Assembly (NCBI RefSeq): GCF_033842475.1
Contig: NZ_JAWXYB010000018.1
Location: 2,649,501-2,713,500 of the forward strand
Length of the DNA: 64,000 bases
Direction of reading: 5' to 3'
Origin: Acidiphilium acidophilum
GTDB taxonomy: Bacteria; Pseudomonadota; Alphaproteobacteria; Acetobacterales; Acetobacteraceae
The translations under genes and the position numbers were made by a program. Positions 43,128-51,557 of this stretch are shown in pieces (position 1 is the stretch's first letter; the number at the start of each line of letters is the position of its first letter). The notes under the pieces were generated by a model, which ran no database searches, had not been told where the DNA came from, and saw only the letters and a list, made by a program, of their open reading frames with translations.

Positions 43128-44156
43128 ATGACGATGGGCAGATCGATGTTTCATGCGCGGATTGTGGCTTGCGCGATGCTGGCGGGGGCGGTGTTTGCGC
43201 TGCCGGCTCACGCATCCGGCACCACGCTGACACTGTATTCGCGGCTGAGCTACGCCCCGGCGGTGGTGGCGGCGTTCACTCACAGGACCGGGATCAGGAT
43301 CAGGCTGCGCCGCCCGCCGCCAGCCGGGTTGATGGCGCGGATGATCGCGGAAGGGCATCGGCCGCGGTGGTCGCTCGCGTGGTTCTATGGTGCCGCCAGC
43401 GCGATCACGCTCGACCGGCGGGGGCTGCTGGCGCACGGGATTCCGATGCCGGTGGATCTGACGCCGGAGGCCCGCCGGGTGGCACCCGCGGATGGCGCGT
43501 TCGTGCTGACCGGACTGACCCTTGCCGCCGTGCTCGTCGCCCCGCGGGCCGCGCCCTTCGCACCTCCGGCGAACTGGACCGACCTCGCCAAGCCGGCCTA
43601 TCGCGGGCTTGTGGGGATCAACGATCCGGTGACGTCCGATCAGAGCGTTGCCGCCGTGATTTCCCTGCTGCATGCCGGTGGCGGCTGGCCCGGCGGCAAG
43701 GGGTTCGTGGTGCGGCTGCATCGGGCCGGGTTGCACATCTATACCGATACCGCGACCACTCTGGCGGCGCTGCGGAGCGGGGCGATCCAGCTCGCGATCG
43801 TGCGCGGGTCGGCGGGGTATCATTACGCCGATCACATCGACCGGTCGCTGCGGGTGATCGTGCCGCAGCCGGCGACGCTGCTGCCCGCGGTGATCGCGAT
43901 GGCTCACGGCCTCGATGGCGCGCGGCGATCCGCTGCGCTGTCGTTCATCGCGTTTGCGGAGTCGCCTGCCGGGCAGCGTATCGCCCGCGCCCGGAAGGGG
44001 GATGATGCGGCATTCCAGCCTGCGGTGAAGGATGCGGCGGTGCCGGATTATACCGCGATGCCGGCCACCGACGAGCTCGACCCGCAACACTGGGCGGGGC
44101 GGCAGGCCGCGATCGTCGCCTGGTTCTCCACGGCGATCGTCGGGCCGAGTCTGTAG
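43128..44156 (+). CDS. Periplasmic substrate-binding protein, possibly iron/metal type
   Basis: A 342-residue protein with a Sec signal peptide (residues about 1-29, cleavage after AHA) and the type II periplasmic-binding fold: TLTLYSRLSYAPAVVAAFTH, WTDLAKPAYRGLVGINDPVT, LAALRSGAIQLAIVRGSAGY. It resembles ferric-iron ABC binding proteins (FbpA type), but no ABC permease or ATPase is adjacent. The following two genes encode membrane proteins instead. Starts at 43128, 43134 and 43146 are all possible. Confidence 0.75.
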   Translation: MTMGRSMFHARIVACAMLAGAVFALPAHASGTTLTLYSRLSYAPAVVAAFTHRTGIRIRLRRPPPAGLMARMIAEGHRPRWSLAWFYGAASAITLDRRGLLAHGIPMPVDLTPEARRVAPADGAFVLTGLTLAAVLVAPRAAPFAPPANWTDLAKPAYRGLVGINDPVTSDQSVAAVISLLHAGGGWPGGKGFVVRLHRAGLHIYTDTATTLAALRSGAIQLAIVRGSAGYHYADHIDRSLRVIVPQPATLLPAVIAMAHGLDGARRSAALSFIAFAESPAGQRIARARKGDDAAFQPAVKDAAVPDYTAMPATDELDPQHWAGRQAAIVAWFSTAIVGPSL

Positions 44157-44174
44157 GGCGGCGCGGGGCCGGGC

Positions 44175-44882
44175 ATGTCCGACATTTCGGTTATTCTTGC
44201 GAGTTTTCTGACCGCCGGGGTCGAATGGGTCGAAGCCTTCACCATCGTGCTCGCGGTAGCACTCGCGATCGGCTGGCCGCGCGCGACCGCAGCCGCCGGT
44301 GCCGCGCTGGCGGTGCTGGCCCTGCTCACGCTGTTCGGGGCGCGGGCGGTCGACTCCGTCGCGGATCTGCGGATCGTGCAATTTGTCGTCGGGGTGTTTC
44401 TGACGCTGTTCGGCATGCGCTGGCTCGCGAAAGCGATCGCCCGGACCGCCGGGCTGAAGCGCCGGCGCGATGAGGCGGCGGCATTCGCGAGGGTTTCGGG
44501 GACGCTGGCGGCGACCGCGTCGCATGGCGCAATGCTGGTGGCGTTTCAGGGCGTGCTGATCGAGGGGCTGGAGGTCTGGTTGATCGTGGTCGCGCTCGGC
44601 ACCCAGACCGGCCGCACCGCTGTCGCTGCCGGGGCGGCACTTGCCGCGCTCGGCACGGTGATGGCGGCGGGCATCATTCTGCGCGCACCGCTCGCCCGCG
44701 TGCCGGAGACCGCGATCAAATATCTGGTCGGCTGCGCCATTCTCGCGTTCGGCACCTACTGGATGCTGACCGCGATGGGTTATGTCTGGCCGATCGGGGA
44801 CTACGCCTTGCCGGTGTTGATGACGGGTTATGCTCTGGGCGGACTTGTGGCGGTGCGCGCGCTCATGCAGCTCGCCCGATGA
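44175..44882 (+). CDS. Integral membrane protein with two ExxE motifs
   Basis: A 235-residue protein with about six membrane segments. Two acidic motifs lie inside predicted helices: GVEWVEAF (E17, E20) and LIEGLEVW (E130, E133). This paired ExxE pattern recalls FTR1/EfeU iron permeases (REGLE) and other metal transporters, though overall family membership is uncertain. The start ATG 44175 is 18 bp after the binding-protein stop. It overlaps a 55-residue membrane protein by 4 bases. Metal transport is inferred from motif and neighbour. Confidence 0.72.
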   Translation: MSDISVILASFLTAGVEWVEAFTIVLAVALAIGWPRATAAAGAALAVLALLTLFGARAVDSVADLRIVQFVVGVFLTLFGMRWLAKAIARTAGLKRRRDEAAAFARVSGTLAATASHGAMLVAFQGVLIEGLEVWLIVVALGTQTGRTAVAAGAALAALGTVMAAGIILRAPLARVPETAIKYLVGCAILAFGTYWMLTAMGYVWPIGDYALPVLMTGYALGGLVAVRALMQLAR

Positions 44883-45046
44883 AAAAGCTGGTCGAGATCC
44901 TGCTCGGGGACGCCGCGACCCTTGCCTGGGTCGCCGGCACGATCCTGCTCGCCAACCGCCTGCTGGGCGGCCCCTGGCATGAGGTGACCGGCTTGCTGGT
45001 TCCCCTCGCGCTGCTGCTCGGCGTTGCACTGCTCGCCCGGCGCTGA
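44879..45046 (+). CDS. Small two-helix membrane protein (55 aa)
   Basis: It begins by ATGA overlap with the preceding gene and reads MKKLVEILLGDAATLAWVAG, ending VALLARR. Two hydrophobic stretches (about residues 13-27 and 36-51) are separated by NRLLGGPWHEV. Overlap, coding-type composition and a good start make it likely to be real. It is probably an accessory subunit of the ExxE membrane protein. Confidence 0.65.
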   Translation: MKKLVEILLGDAATLAWVAGTILLANRLLGGPWHEVTGLLVPLALLLGVALLARR

Positions 45047-45100
45047 GCCCGCGCGCCGAGTTGCTTCGCCCGGAGGCTTTGCCTATAAGCCCGTCGAGAC

Positions 45101-45784
<684 letters not shown>

Positions 45785-45788
<4 letters not shown>

Positions 45789-45949
45789 GAGGCTAACAAA
45801 GCATGGTTGGCGGGGGGTGAGAAAGGGATTTCTGCTGGCGCGATGGCGGTGCGGCGGGGTTCGATTGCGCGGGTCAGGAGGTCGGGGCGGCGATTGACCG
45901 TGACGAAACAGGTGCCTCCGGCGATGCGGTTGCGGCGGTCGTCGGGCAT
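45785..45949 (-). pseudogene. Remnant of a REP-associated tyrosine transposase (RAYT)
   Basis: The frame from ATG 45949 begins MPDDRRNRIAGGTCFVTVNR, which resembles the conserved N-terminus of RAYT/TnpA-REP proteins of the IS200-like HUH class. Similarity ends after about 30 codons (RPDLLTRAIE) and the frame stops at 45785, so the catalytic HUH and Tyr parts are missing. Two REP-like palindromes lie immediately upstream, supporting the assignment. Confidence 0.6.
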
Positions 45950-45979
45950 GGGCGGAGAGGGTCGGGGATTTTAAAAAAG

Positions 45980-46012
45980 AGGCGAATGACGCTTCGCTCT
46001 TCCGCCCTACGC
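45980..46012. repeat. REP-like palindrome 1 near RAYT remnant
   Basis: Read on the minus strand: GCGTAGGGCGGAAGAGCGAA followed by GCGTCATTCGCC. The pattern GTAGGGCGGAA ... TTC(C/G)GCC with a GCGAAGC turn is typical of RAYT-associated REP sequences. Confidence 0.55.
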
Positions 46013-46059
46013 TTGCTGTTTTTGTCTTCTGGACTTGGTGTTGCCCAAGCGGCGGGGGT

Positions 46060-46096
46060 GGATGATGGGCTTCGCAAGGGCTCTGCCCATCCTACT
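46060..46096. repeat. REP-like palindrome 2 near RAYT remnant
   Basis: GATGGGC (46064-46070) pairs with GCCCATC (46085-46091) around a 14-nt loop. Read on the minus strand it starts GTAGGATGGGC, the same GTAGG head as palindrome 1. The stretch 45950-46151 holds no credible gene beyond these repeats. Confidence 0.55.
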
Positions 46097-46151
46097 TGCT
46101 TCGCTATTCCTTCTTCCGCTTGCTTTGCCTTGCTTCTTATTGGGCGGAAAA

Positions 46152-46850
46152 TCAATTCCCGAACAGTTGGCCGAGATCGAAATCGTCATCATCCTGCCGG
46201 GTCATGTACTGGAAGCGCTCATCGCGTTTTTTGTTGATGTCGTTCTTTATCATTGTATTTCCCGATGTTGTAATCGCACGCATACCACCGCCTTTGCCGA
46301 CATCACCACCGAAATCGGTCAGTCCGGTCTTGGTCGGGACAAAATGTGCGACCGACAGGGTGCCTCCAGACATGAAACATGTCACCACTACCGTAGCACC
46401 AATCCCTGACGATAAAGGTTCAGCCAACTTATTCTTGTGGGTAATAAATACTGCAGATTTAAGTGAAGTAATTATCTCCCATTGCGGTGTGCCTTGGAAG
46501 GAACAATTTGCCTCCCCGATTGCTTTTTTATTCTCGACGATATCAGCCCCCCAAGCGGCAAGCTGCCCGACTGTCATCACCAAGATTGTGCTAGTGCTTG
46601 CCTTCATACCGGGAATAGTACCAGCTGTGCGGTCAATTTGGCGTTGCTTCCCCATTGCCAGCAGAGTATTAAACGGAGTTGCATTTGTCACGATCACGAG
46701 ATGCTTTGCACTGAAATTGTTGGTAACAAAATCGACGGTTAACCCTTGAGACGTGGTAACTCTGCCATTTTCGCTTTTCGCCCATCGCTTCACCCCTTTT
46801 TTTCCGGAGTTGATACTATATTCCTCACTAAAAAAACCTATCCCGTTCAT
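46152..46850 (-). CDS. AT-rich orphan gene next to hcp (232 aa), unknown function
   Basis: Begins MNGIGFFSEEYSINSGKKGV and ends in an acidic tail, RQDDDDFDLGQLFGN. ATG 46850 is preceded by AAAGGA at good spacing. Base composition is clearly lower in GC than all neighbours and codon use differs (many A/T third positions), a sign of transfer. There is no signal peptide. The middle is Thr/Val/Gly-rich (STSTILVMTVGQLAAWGADI; GIGATVVVTCFMSGGTLSVA), suggesting beta structure, with a Gly-rich DFGGDVGKGGGMR near 190. I do not recognise a family. The position directly after hcp makes a type VI cargo or bystander possible. A terminator separates it from hcp. Confidence 0.65.
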   Translation of the reverse strand: MNGIGFFSEEYSINSGKKGVKRWAKSENGRVTTSQGLTVDFVTNNFSAKHLVIVTNATPFNTLLAMGKQRQIDRTAGTIPGMKASTSTILVMTVGQLAAWGADIVENKKAIGEANCSFQGTPQWEIITSLKSAVFITHKNKLAEPLSSGIGATVVVTCFMSGGTLSVAHFVPTKTGLTDFGGDVGKGGGMRAITTSGNTMIKNDINKKRDERFQYMTRQDDDDFDLGQLFGN

Positions 46851-46937
46851 GATTTTTCCTTTCAATTTGAACCAGAAATTAGAATCTACGGTCGGCTTGC
46901 ATCGCCGTGACCTTAAGCGATCTCATTTTATTTAGAA

Positions 46938-46957
46938 CCCGGCGCTCACGCGCCGGG
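46938..46957 (-). terminator. Hairpin terminator after hcp
   Basis: A perfect 8-bp stem CCCGGCGC / GCGCCGGG with loop TCAC, 14 bp beyond the hcp stop. On the minus strand it is followed by TTCTAAATAAAA, a weak T/A tract. It probably ends hcp transcription, leaving the AT-rich gene under its own promoter. Confidence 0.7.
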
Positions 46958-46970
46958 CCAGTTGCAGTAT

Positions 46971-47453
46971 TTAGCTCATCTTCATCGTCTTGAGGTCGAA
47001 GTTCACGACGCTCTGGGTGCCTGCCGAGCCGTCGTCTTTCATCGGGATGGAGACGAAGCTGATGGAGGAGTAGTTCAGCGAGAGCGACTCGTTCGGTTTT
47101 TCGCCGCCCGAAGACATGCTCAAGCCCGACATGATGACATCCTTCATTTTTACTTCGAGATATTTATCCGAACCGGAGCCGGCCTTGTTGGTGCGGACGA
47201 ACACGATGTCGACGTCTTTTGCGCCGCCGCTGAGGGCTTCCTTCAGCAGGTCGGGGCTCGAGATGTCGTAGTCCTTGGTAATCGTGACTTCCGAAAGGCT
47301 GGGCAGGCTGGATTCACGGCCTTCGCCGCTGCCGGACTGCATGGCAACGCCGCGCCCGACGCCCCATTGCATGCTGTGGATCTCGATATATTTCTCGAAG
47401 CCTTCGGTGGTCACGTCGCCGTTGATCGCGGCATATTTCATGTAGACAGCCAT
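46971..47453 (-). CDS. hcp: Type VI secretion tube protein Hcp (TssD)
   Basis: Hcp (160 residues) forms the hexameric inner tube of the T6SS. MAVYMKYAAINGDVTTEGFE, HSMQWGVGRG near residue 27, EVTITKDYDISSPDLLKEAL and the closing VVNFDLKTMKMS are family marks. AGGAGA precedes the ATG by 7 bases, indicating strong translation. The gene follows tssH after 27 bp on the same strand. Confidence 0.96.
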   Translation of the reverse strand: MAVYMKYAAINGDVTTEGFEKYIEIHSMQWGVGRGVAMQSGSGEGRESSLPSLSEVTITKDYDISSPDLLKEALSGGAKDVDIVFVRTNKAGSGSDKYLEVKMKDVIMSGLSMSSGGEKPNESLSLNYSSISFVSIPMKDDGSAGTQSVVNFDLKTMKMS

Positions 47454-47480
47454 TGGTCTTTCTCCTGCTGGGTTGAAACT

Positions 47481-50174
47481 TTAGCTTAGTTCGTAGCGGA
47501 ACGACCCATCGGGACCAATTCCGACTTTGACGTGGGAGATCGCCTCGCTCGCGGCCATACGGGCCAGGACCTCTGCCGAGAGTTCGGGCAGGAGGGTGCG
47601 CGAGAGGATGTTTTCCACGTTGCGCGCGCCGGAGGAGGATTCCTTGCAGCGCGCGGCAATGGTTTCGACCAGAGCGGGGTCGTATGTGAAATCGGCCTTG
47701 TACGACGCGCGCACCCGGCGGGCGATTTTCGCGAGTTGGAGGCCGACGATCTGGCGGATCACCTCGTCCGAGAGCGGGAAATAGGGGACGATGGTGACGC
47801 GGCCGAGAAAGGCGGGTTTGAAATGCTTGGCGAGCTCCGGACGGAGGGCCTCGGCGAGGCCTGCGGCGTCCGGCGCGGTTTCGGGGTCGGCGAAGAGTTT
47901 GTCGATCAGGTCGGTGCCGGCATTCGAGGTCATGATGATGACGGTGTTCTTGAAGTCGATATCGCGGCCTTCGCCGTCTTTCATGTTGCCCTTGTCGAAC
48001 ACCTGGAAGAACACGTCCTGCACGCCGGGATGGGCTTTTTCCATTTCGTCGAGCAGGATCACCGAATAGGGGCGGCGGCGGACCGCTTCGGTCAGGACGC
48101 CGCCTTCGCCGTAGCCGACATAGCCGGGGGGGCTGCCCATCAGGAGGGAGACTTTATGCTCCTCCTTGAACTCGGTCATGTTGATCGTGGTGATGTTCTG
48201 TTCGCCGCCGTAGAGCAGGTCGGCCAGGGTCAGGGCGGTTTCGGTCTTGCCGGTGCCCGATGTGCCGACCATGAGGAAGACGCCGATCGGCTTGCGCGGG
48301 TCGGTGAGTTTGGCGCGCGAGGTGCGGATGGCTTGCGCCACGGCTTCGAGCGCATGGGGCTGGCCGACGATGCGGCGCTCCATCGTGGATTTCAGGTTGA
48401 GGACGGTATTGATTTCATTGGACTGCATGCGCCCGGCGGGGATGCCGGTCCAGCTTTCGACAATCTCGGCGACGGCCTGGGCATCGACCACCGGGAAGAT
48501 CAGGGGCATTTCGCCCTGCGAGGCTTTGAGTTCGGCGGTTTTGGCCGCGAGTTCGGCGCGCAACGCTTCACGATCGGTCGGGGCGGGCGGCTCGAGGATG
48601 GTGACGTCCGCGCCGACCGCCTGAGCTTGCACGGCCGGTTCGGGCGTTTCGAGCCGGGTTCGCAGGGAGGCGATTTCGGATGCGAGTTGCTTCTCGATGG
48701 TGAAGCGGGATTCGAGGGTGGCGAGTTCATCGGTGAGGCGGGCGCGTTCCTCCGCGAGTTCCGCGACCCGTGCCGCGTGGTCACCGCCGCTCGCGGTCTC
48801 GCGATGGAGGATGGCGGTTTCGGTTTCGATCAGGTCGAGGCGGCGCTTGCGGTCTTCGATCGGGGCGGGTTCGGTGGCCTGGCTCATGGAGACGCGGGCG
48901 CAGGCGGTGTCGATCAGGGAGATCGCCTTGTCGGGCAGTTGGCGCGAGGGGATGTAGCGCGCGGAGAGGCGGACGGCTTCGCTCACCGCTTCGTCGAGGA
49001 TGCGGATTTTGTGGTGTTTTTCGAGAGTGGCGACGAGGCCGCGGATCATGGCGGTGGCCATCGGCTCCGAGGGTTCCTCGACCTTGACGACCTGGAAGCG
49101 GCGGGCGAGTGCGGCATCGCGCTCGAAATATTTTTTGTATTCAGCCCAGGTGGTGGCGGCGATGGTGCGGAGTTCGCCGCGCGCGAGGGCGGGTTTGAGC
49201 AGGTTGGCCGCGTCGTTCTGGCCGGCCTGACCGCCGGCGCCGATCATGGTGTGGGCTTCATCGATGAACAGGATGATCGGGCGGGGCGAGGCCTTGACCT
49301 CTTCGATGACGGATTTGAGGCGGTTTTCGAATTCGCCCTTCACGCCGGCACCGGCTTGCAGCAGGGCCATGTCGAGCGTGCGGAGGATGACGTTTTTCAA
49401 TGCATCCGGCACGTCGCCCTGGGCGATTTTCAGCGCCAGACCTTCGACCACGGCGGTTTTGCCGACCCCGGCCTCGCCGGTGAGGATCGGGTTGTTCTGG
49501 CGGCGGCGGGTCAGGATGTCGATGGTCTGGCGGATTTCGAAATCGCGGCCGAGGATGGGGTCGATCCGCCCGGCTTTGGCGCGGGCGGTGAGGTCTTCGG
49601 TAAATTGATCGAGAGCGGCGGAGCCGCCGGGGCGGGGCGCGCCGTCCTCGCTGCCGGTGGCGGGGGCACCGTCGGTCGCGAGGGTTGCGTTGTGCGCTTC
49701 GGTCGACGCGGACGTGATGGTGAGGAAATCACGTTTGAGAGCGTCGGGCTGGATTTTCAGCAACTGGCCCGATGCCTCACGGGCGCGGCGGGCCAAGGCA
49801 TCGTCGGACAACAAGGCCCAGAGCAGATGACCGGAGCGGGTGCGCGAGAGACCGTGTTCGATCGAGGCGAGCAGCCAGGCCTGTTTGGCGAGATCGACGA
49901 CATCCGGTGAAAGGGCCGGTGCGCGGGCGTTGCCGGTTTTCAATTTATCGAGTGCACGGTTGAGGTCGATCAGGAAACGACCGTGATCGATCTCATAATG
50001 GCGGAGGATCAGCGGAATATCGGTATCGGTGCCGTCCGCGAGTTTGAGCAGCCAGTGTTCGATTTCGACGTTGTAATGGGTGCGCGAGAGTGTGAGCCCC
50101 GCAGCGGATTCGAGGCTGCGGCGGCTATGGTCGTTCAGTCGCGCTATCAACGATTTCAAGTCGATCGCTGCCAT
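47481..50174 (-). CDS. tssH: T6SS ATPase ClpV (TssH)
   Basis: ClpV (897 residues) disassembles contracted TssBC sheaths. It has an N-domain (1-150), a first AAA domain with Walker A GEAGVGKT at 233-240 and FIDEAHTMIGAG, a coiled middle domain (about 430-530) and a second AAA domain with GTSGTGKT near 630, GSPPGYVGYGEGG and LLDEMEKAHPGVQ. The start at 50174 is chosen for GGGGAG directly upstream and the family N-terminus MAAIDLKSLIARLND. It diverges from tssA across 149 bp. Confidence 0.97.
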   Translation of the reverse strand: MAAIDLKSLIARLNDHSRRSLESAAGLTLSRTHYNVEIEHWLLKLADGTDTDIPLILRHYEIDHGRFLIDLNRALDKLKTGNARAPALSPDVVDLAKQAWLLASIEHGLSRTRSGHLLWALLSDDALARRAREASGQLLKIQPDALKRDFLTITSASTEAHNATLATDGAPATGSEDGAPRPGGSAALDQFTEDLTARAKAGRIDPILGRDFEIRQTIDILTRRRQNNPILTGEAGVGKTAVVEGLALKIAQGDVPDALKNVILRTLDMALLQAGAGVKGEFENRLKSVIEEVKASPRPIILFIDEAHTMIGAGGQAGQNDAANLLKPALARGELRTIAATTWAEYKKYFERDAALARRFQVVKVEEPSEPMATAMIRGLVATLEKHHKIRILDEAVSEAVRLSARYIPSRQLPDKAISLIDTACARVSMSQATEPAPIEDRKRRLDLIETETAILHRETASGGDHAARVAELAEERARLTDELATLESRFTIEKQLASEIASLRTRLETPEPAVQAQAVGADVTILEPPAPTDREALRAELAAKTAELKASQGEMPLIFPVVDAQAVAEIVESWTGIPAGRMQSNEINTVLNLKSTMERRIVGQPHALEAVAQAIRTSRAKLTDPRKPIGVFLMVGTSGTGKTETALTLADLLYGGEQNITTINMTEFKEEHKVSLLMGSPPGYVGYGEGGVLTEAVRRRPYSVILLDEMEKAHPGVQDVFFQVFDKGNMKDGEGRDIDFKNTVIIMTSNAGTDLIDKLFADPETAPDAAGLAEALRPELAKHFKPAFLGRVTIVPYFPLSDEVIRQIVGLQLAKIARRVRASYKADFTYDPALVETIAARCKESSSGARNVENILSRTLLPELSAEVLARMAASEAISHVKVGIGPDGSFRYELS

Positions 50175-50323
50175 CTGCTCCCCTTGCCGACCCTGAAATC
50201 CGCGCCGGTTTATTGCGATCAAAGAATGTTCTGACTGGATATTATGATCTAACGAGCCTCTTGTCCAGATTAAGAAGTTGCAACATCATGCGGCCAGAGC
50301 TCTTAACAGACTGGATTTTTGCG

Positions 50324-51406
50324 ATGGCGCTGGACATTACCGGATTGTTAGAACCGATCGATGACTCCGCCCCCTGCGGGGCCGATCTGCGCGCGGATTA
50401 TGGGGCGCAATCGGTTTATTACCGGCTGCGGGATGCAAGATCGGACGCGCGGGCGGCGGAACGGGCGGCGGATGCGGATGCGTCGCTGGAGGCCGATGTG
50501 GGGCAGCATTGGCGAAATGTCCTGCAATTGTCACAGACGGCGCTGACCCGCACCCACGATATCGAGATTGCGGCGTGGCTGACCGAGGCGCTGCTGCGCG
50601 AGGCGGGGCTGGACGGGCTCGCGGATGGTGCCATGCTGATCGAGGGATATGCCCGGCTGTTCTGGGACACCGTGCTGCCGCTGCCCGACGAGGACGGGAT
50701 TGAGACGCGGATGGCGCCGGTCGCGGGGCTGAACGGCGTGGGCGGGGACGGCACGCTGATCCAGCCGCTGCGCAAGCTCCCATTGTTCAACGGGGCGAAC
50801 GGGGCGGCGGTGTTGTTGTTCCAGTATCAACAGGCGGAAGAGACCGCGGGGTTGGGCGATGCCAAGCGCAAGGCGGCGCGGCTGGCGGCAGGAGTGCCGG
50901 ATTTCGCCAAGCTGGAGACCGAGGCGCGGGCTGCGGGGGTGGCGCATTTCACCAGCCTTGCGAAAGCGACGGATAAGGCCCTGACCGCATGGCGGGCGAT
51001 GGCGGCGACGCTCGATGCCGCGGCGGGGGCGGATGCGCCGCCGACCAGCCGGGTTGCCGAAGTGCTTGAACAAGTCATCGTGATTTCAAGACGCTACGCG
51101 CCGAACGCGCTGGCGGAATCAGTGGCGGCAGCGGAGGTGGAAGCGATGGAACCCGAGGCAATGACAGGGACGCCGGAGGCGGGACCGTCGCGCCCGGCCG
51201 TGCGGACCCGCGAGACGGCCTTGCAGCAGATTACCGAAATCGCGGAATTCTTTCGTCGTACCGAGCCGCAATCGCCGATCGCCTTGACGCTGGATGAAGC
51301 GGTACGGCGGGCGCGGCTGCCATGGCCCGAACTGATCGAGGATATTCTGGCGGATGCGGCGGTGCGGCAGGCGATGCTGACGGCGCTTGGGATCAAGTCG
51401 GGGTGA
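50324..51406 (+). CDS. tssA: T6SS baseplate/cap protein TssA (ImpA-type)
   Basis: A 360-residue protein with the ImpA N-terminal domain (LLEPIDDSAPCGADLRADYG; HWRNVLQLSQTALTRTHDIE; GYARLFWDTVLPLPDEDGIE with PLR following) and a C-terminal helical region (RETALQQITEIAEFFRRTEP, then SPIALTLDEAVRRARLPWPEL). TssA primes and caps tube/sheath growth. ATG 50324 gives the common MALDITGLLEPI start. An ATG at 50288 is an alternative. It stands alone on the plus strand between two minus-strand T6SS blocks. Confidence 0.9.
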   Translation: MALDITGLLEPIDDSAPCGADLRADYGAQSVYYRLRDARSDARAAERAADADASLEADVGQHWRNVLQLSQTALTRTHDIEIAAWLTEALLREAGLDGLADGAMLIEGYARLFWDTVLPLPDEDGIETRMAPVAGLNGVGGDGTLIQPLRKLPLFNGANGAAVLLFQYQQAEETAGLGDAKRKAARLAAGVPDFAKLETEARAAGVAHFTSLAKATDKALTAWRAMAATLDAAAGADAPPTSRVAEVLEQVIVISRRYAPNALAESVAAAEVEAMEPEAMTGTPEAGPSRPAVRTRETALQQITEIAEFFRRTEPQSPIALTLDEAVRRARLPWPELIEDILADAAVRQAMLTALGIKSG

Positions 51407-51420
51407 AGGGAAAAAGGGAA

Positions 51421-51545
51421 GAAGAAGACTTCTTTTTTGTAAAAAAGAAGCAAAAAACTTCTGATCTTTGGGCTGAAGCCGTCGAAACACCTGTATCCAA
51501 ATTAAAAAAAGTTTTTTGCTTCTTTTTTACAAAAAAGAAGCCCTT
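51421..51545. repeat. Full copy of dispersed palindromic repeat (tssA-tssC2 convergent region)
   Basis: The left arm is ACTTC-T6-GT-A6-GAAGC then AAAAAACTT. The core has TTTGG ... CCAAA. The right arm is AAGTTTTTTGCTTC-T6-AC-A6-GAAG. It occupies the convergent gap and could terminate both operons. Confidence 0.85.
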
Positions 51546-51557
51546 CCTTACTTACGT

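Noticed and set aside
45986-46237. Plus-strand 83-codon frame starting MTLRSSALRLLFLSSG
   Set aside because: It coincides with REP-like palindromes and has no coding support. The signal-peptide look is produced by the repeat sequence.
47532-49910. 792-codon plus-strand frame opposite tssH
   Set aside because: Antisense translation of tssH, Gly/Glu/Asp-rich with no family marks.
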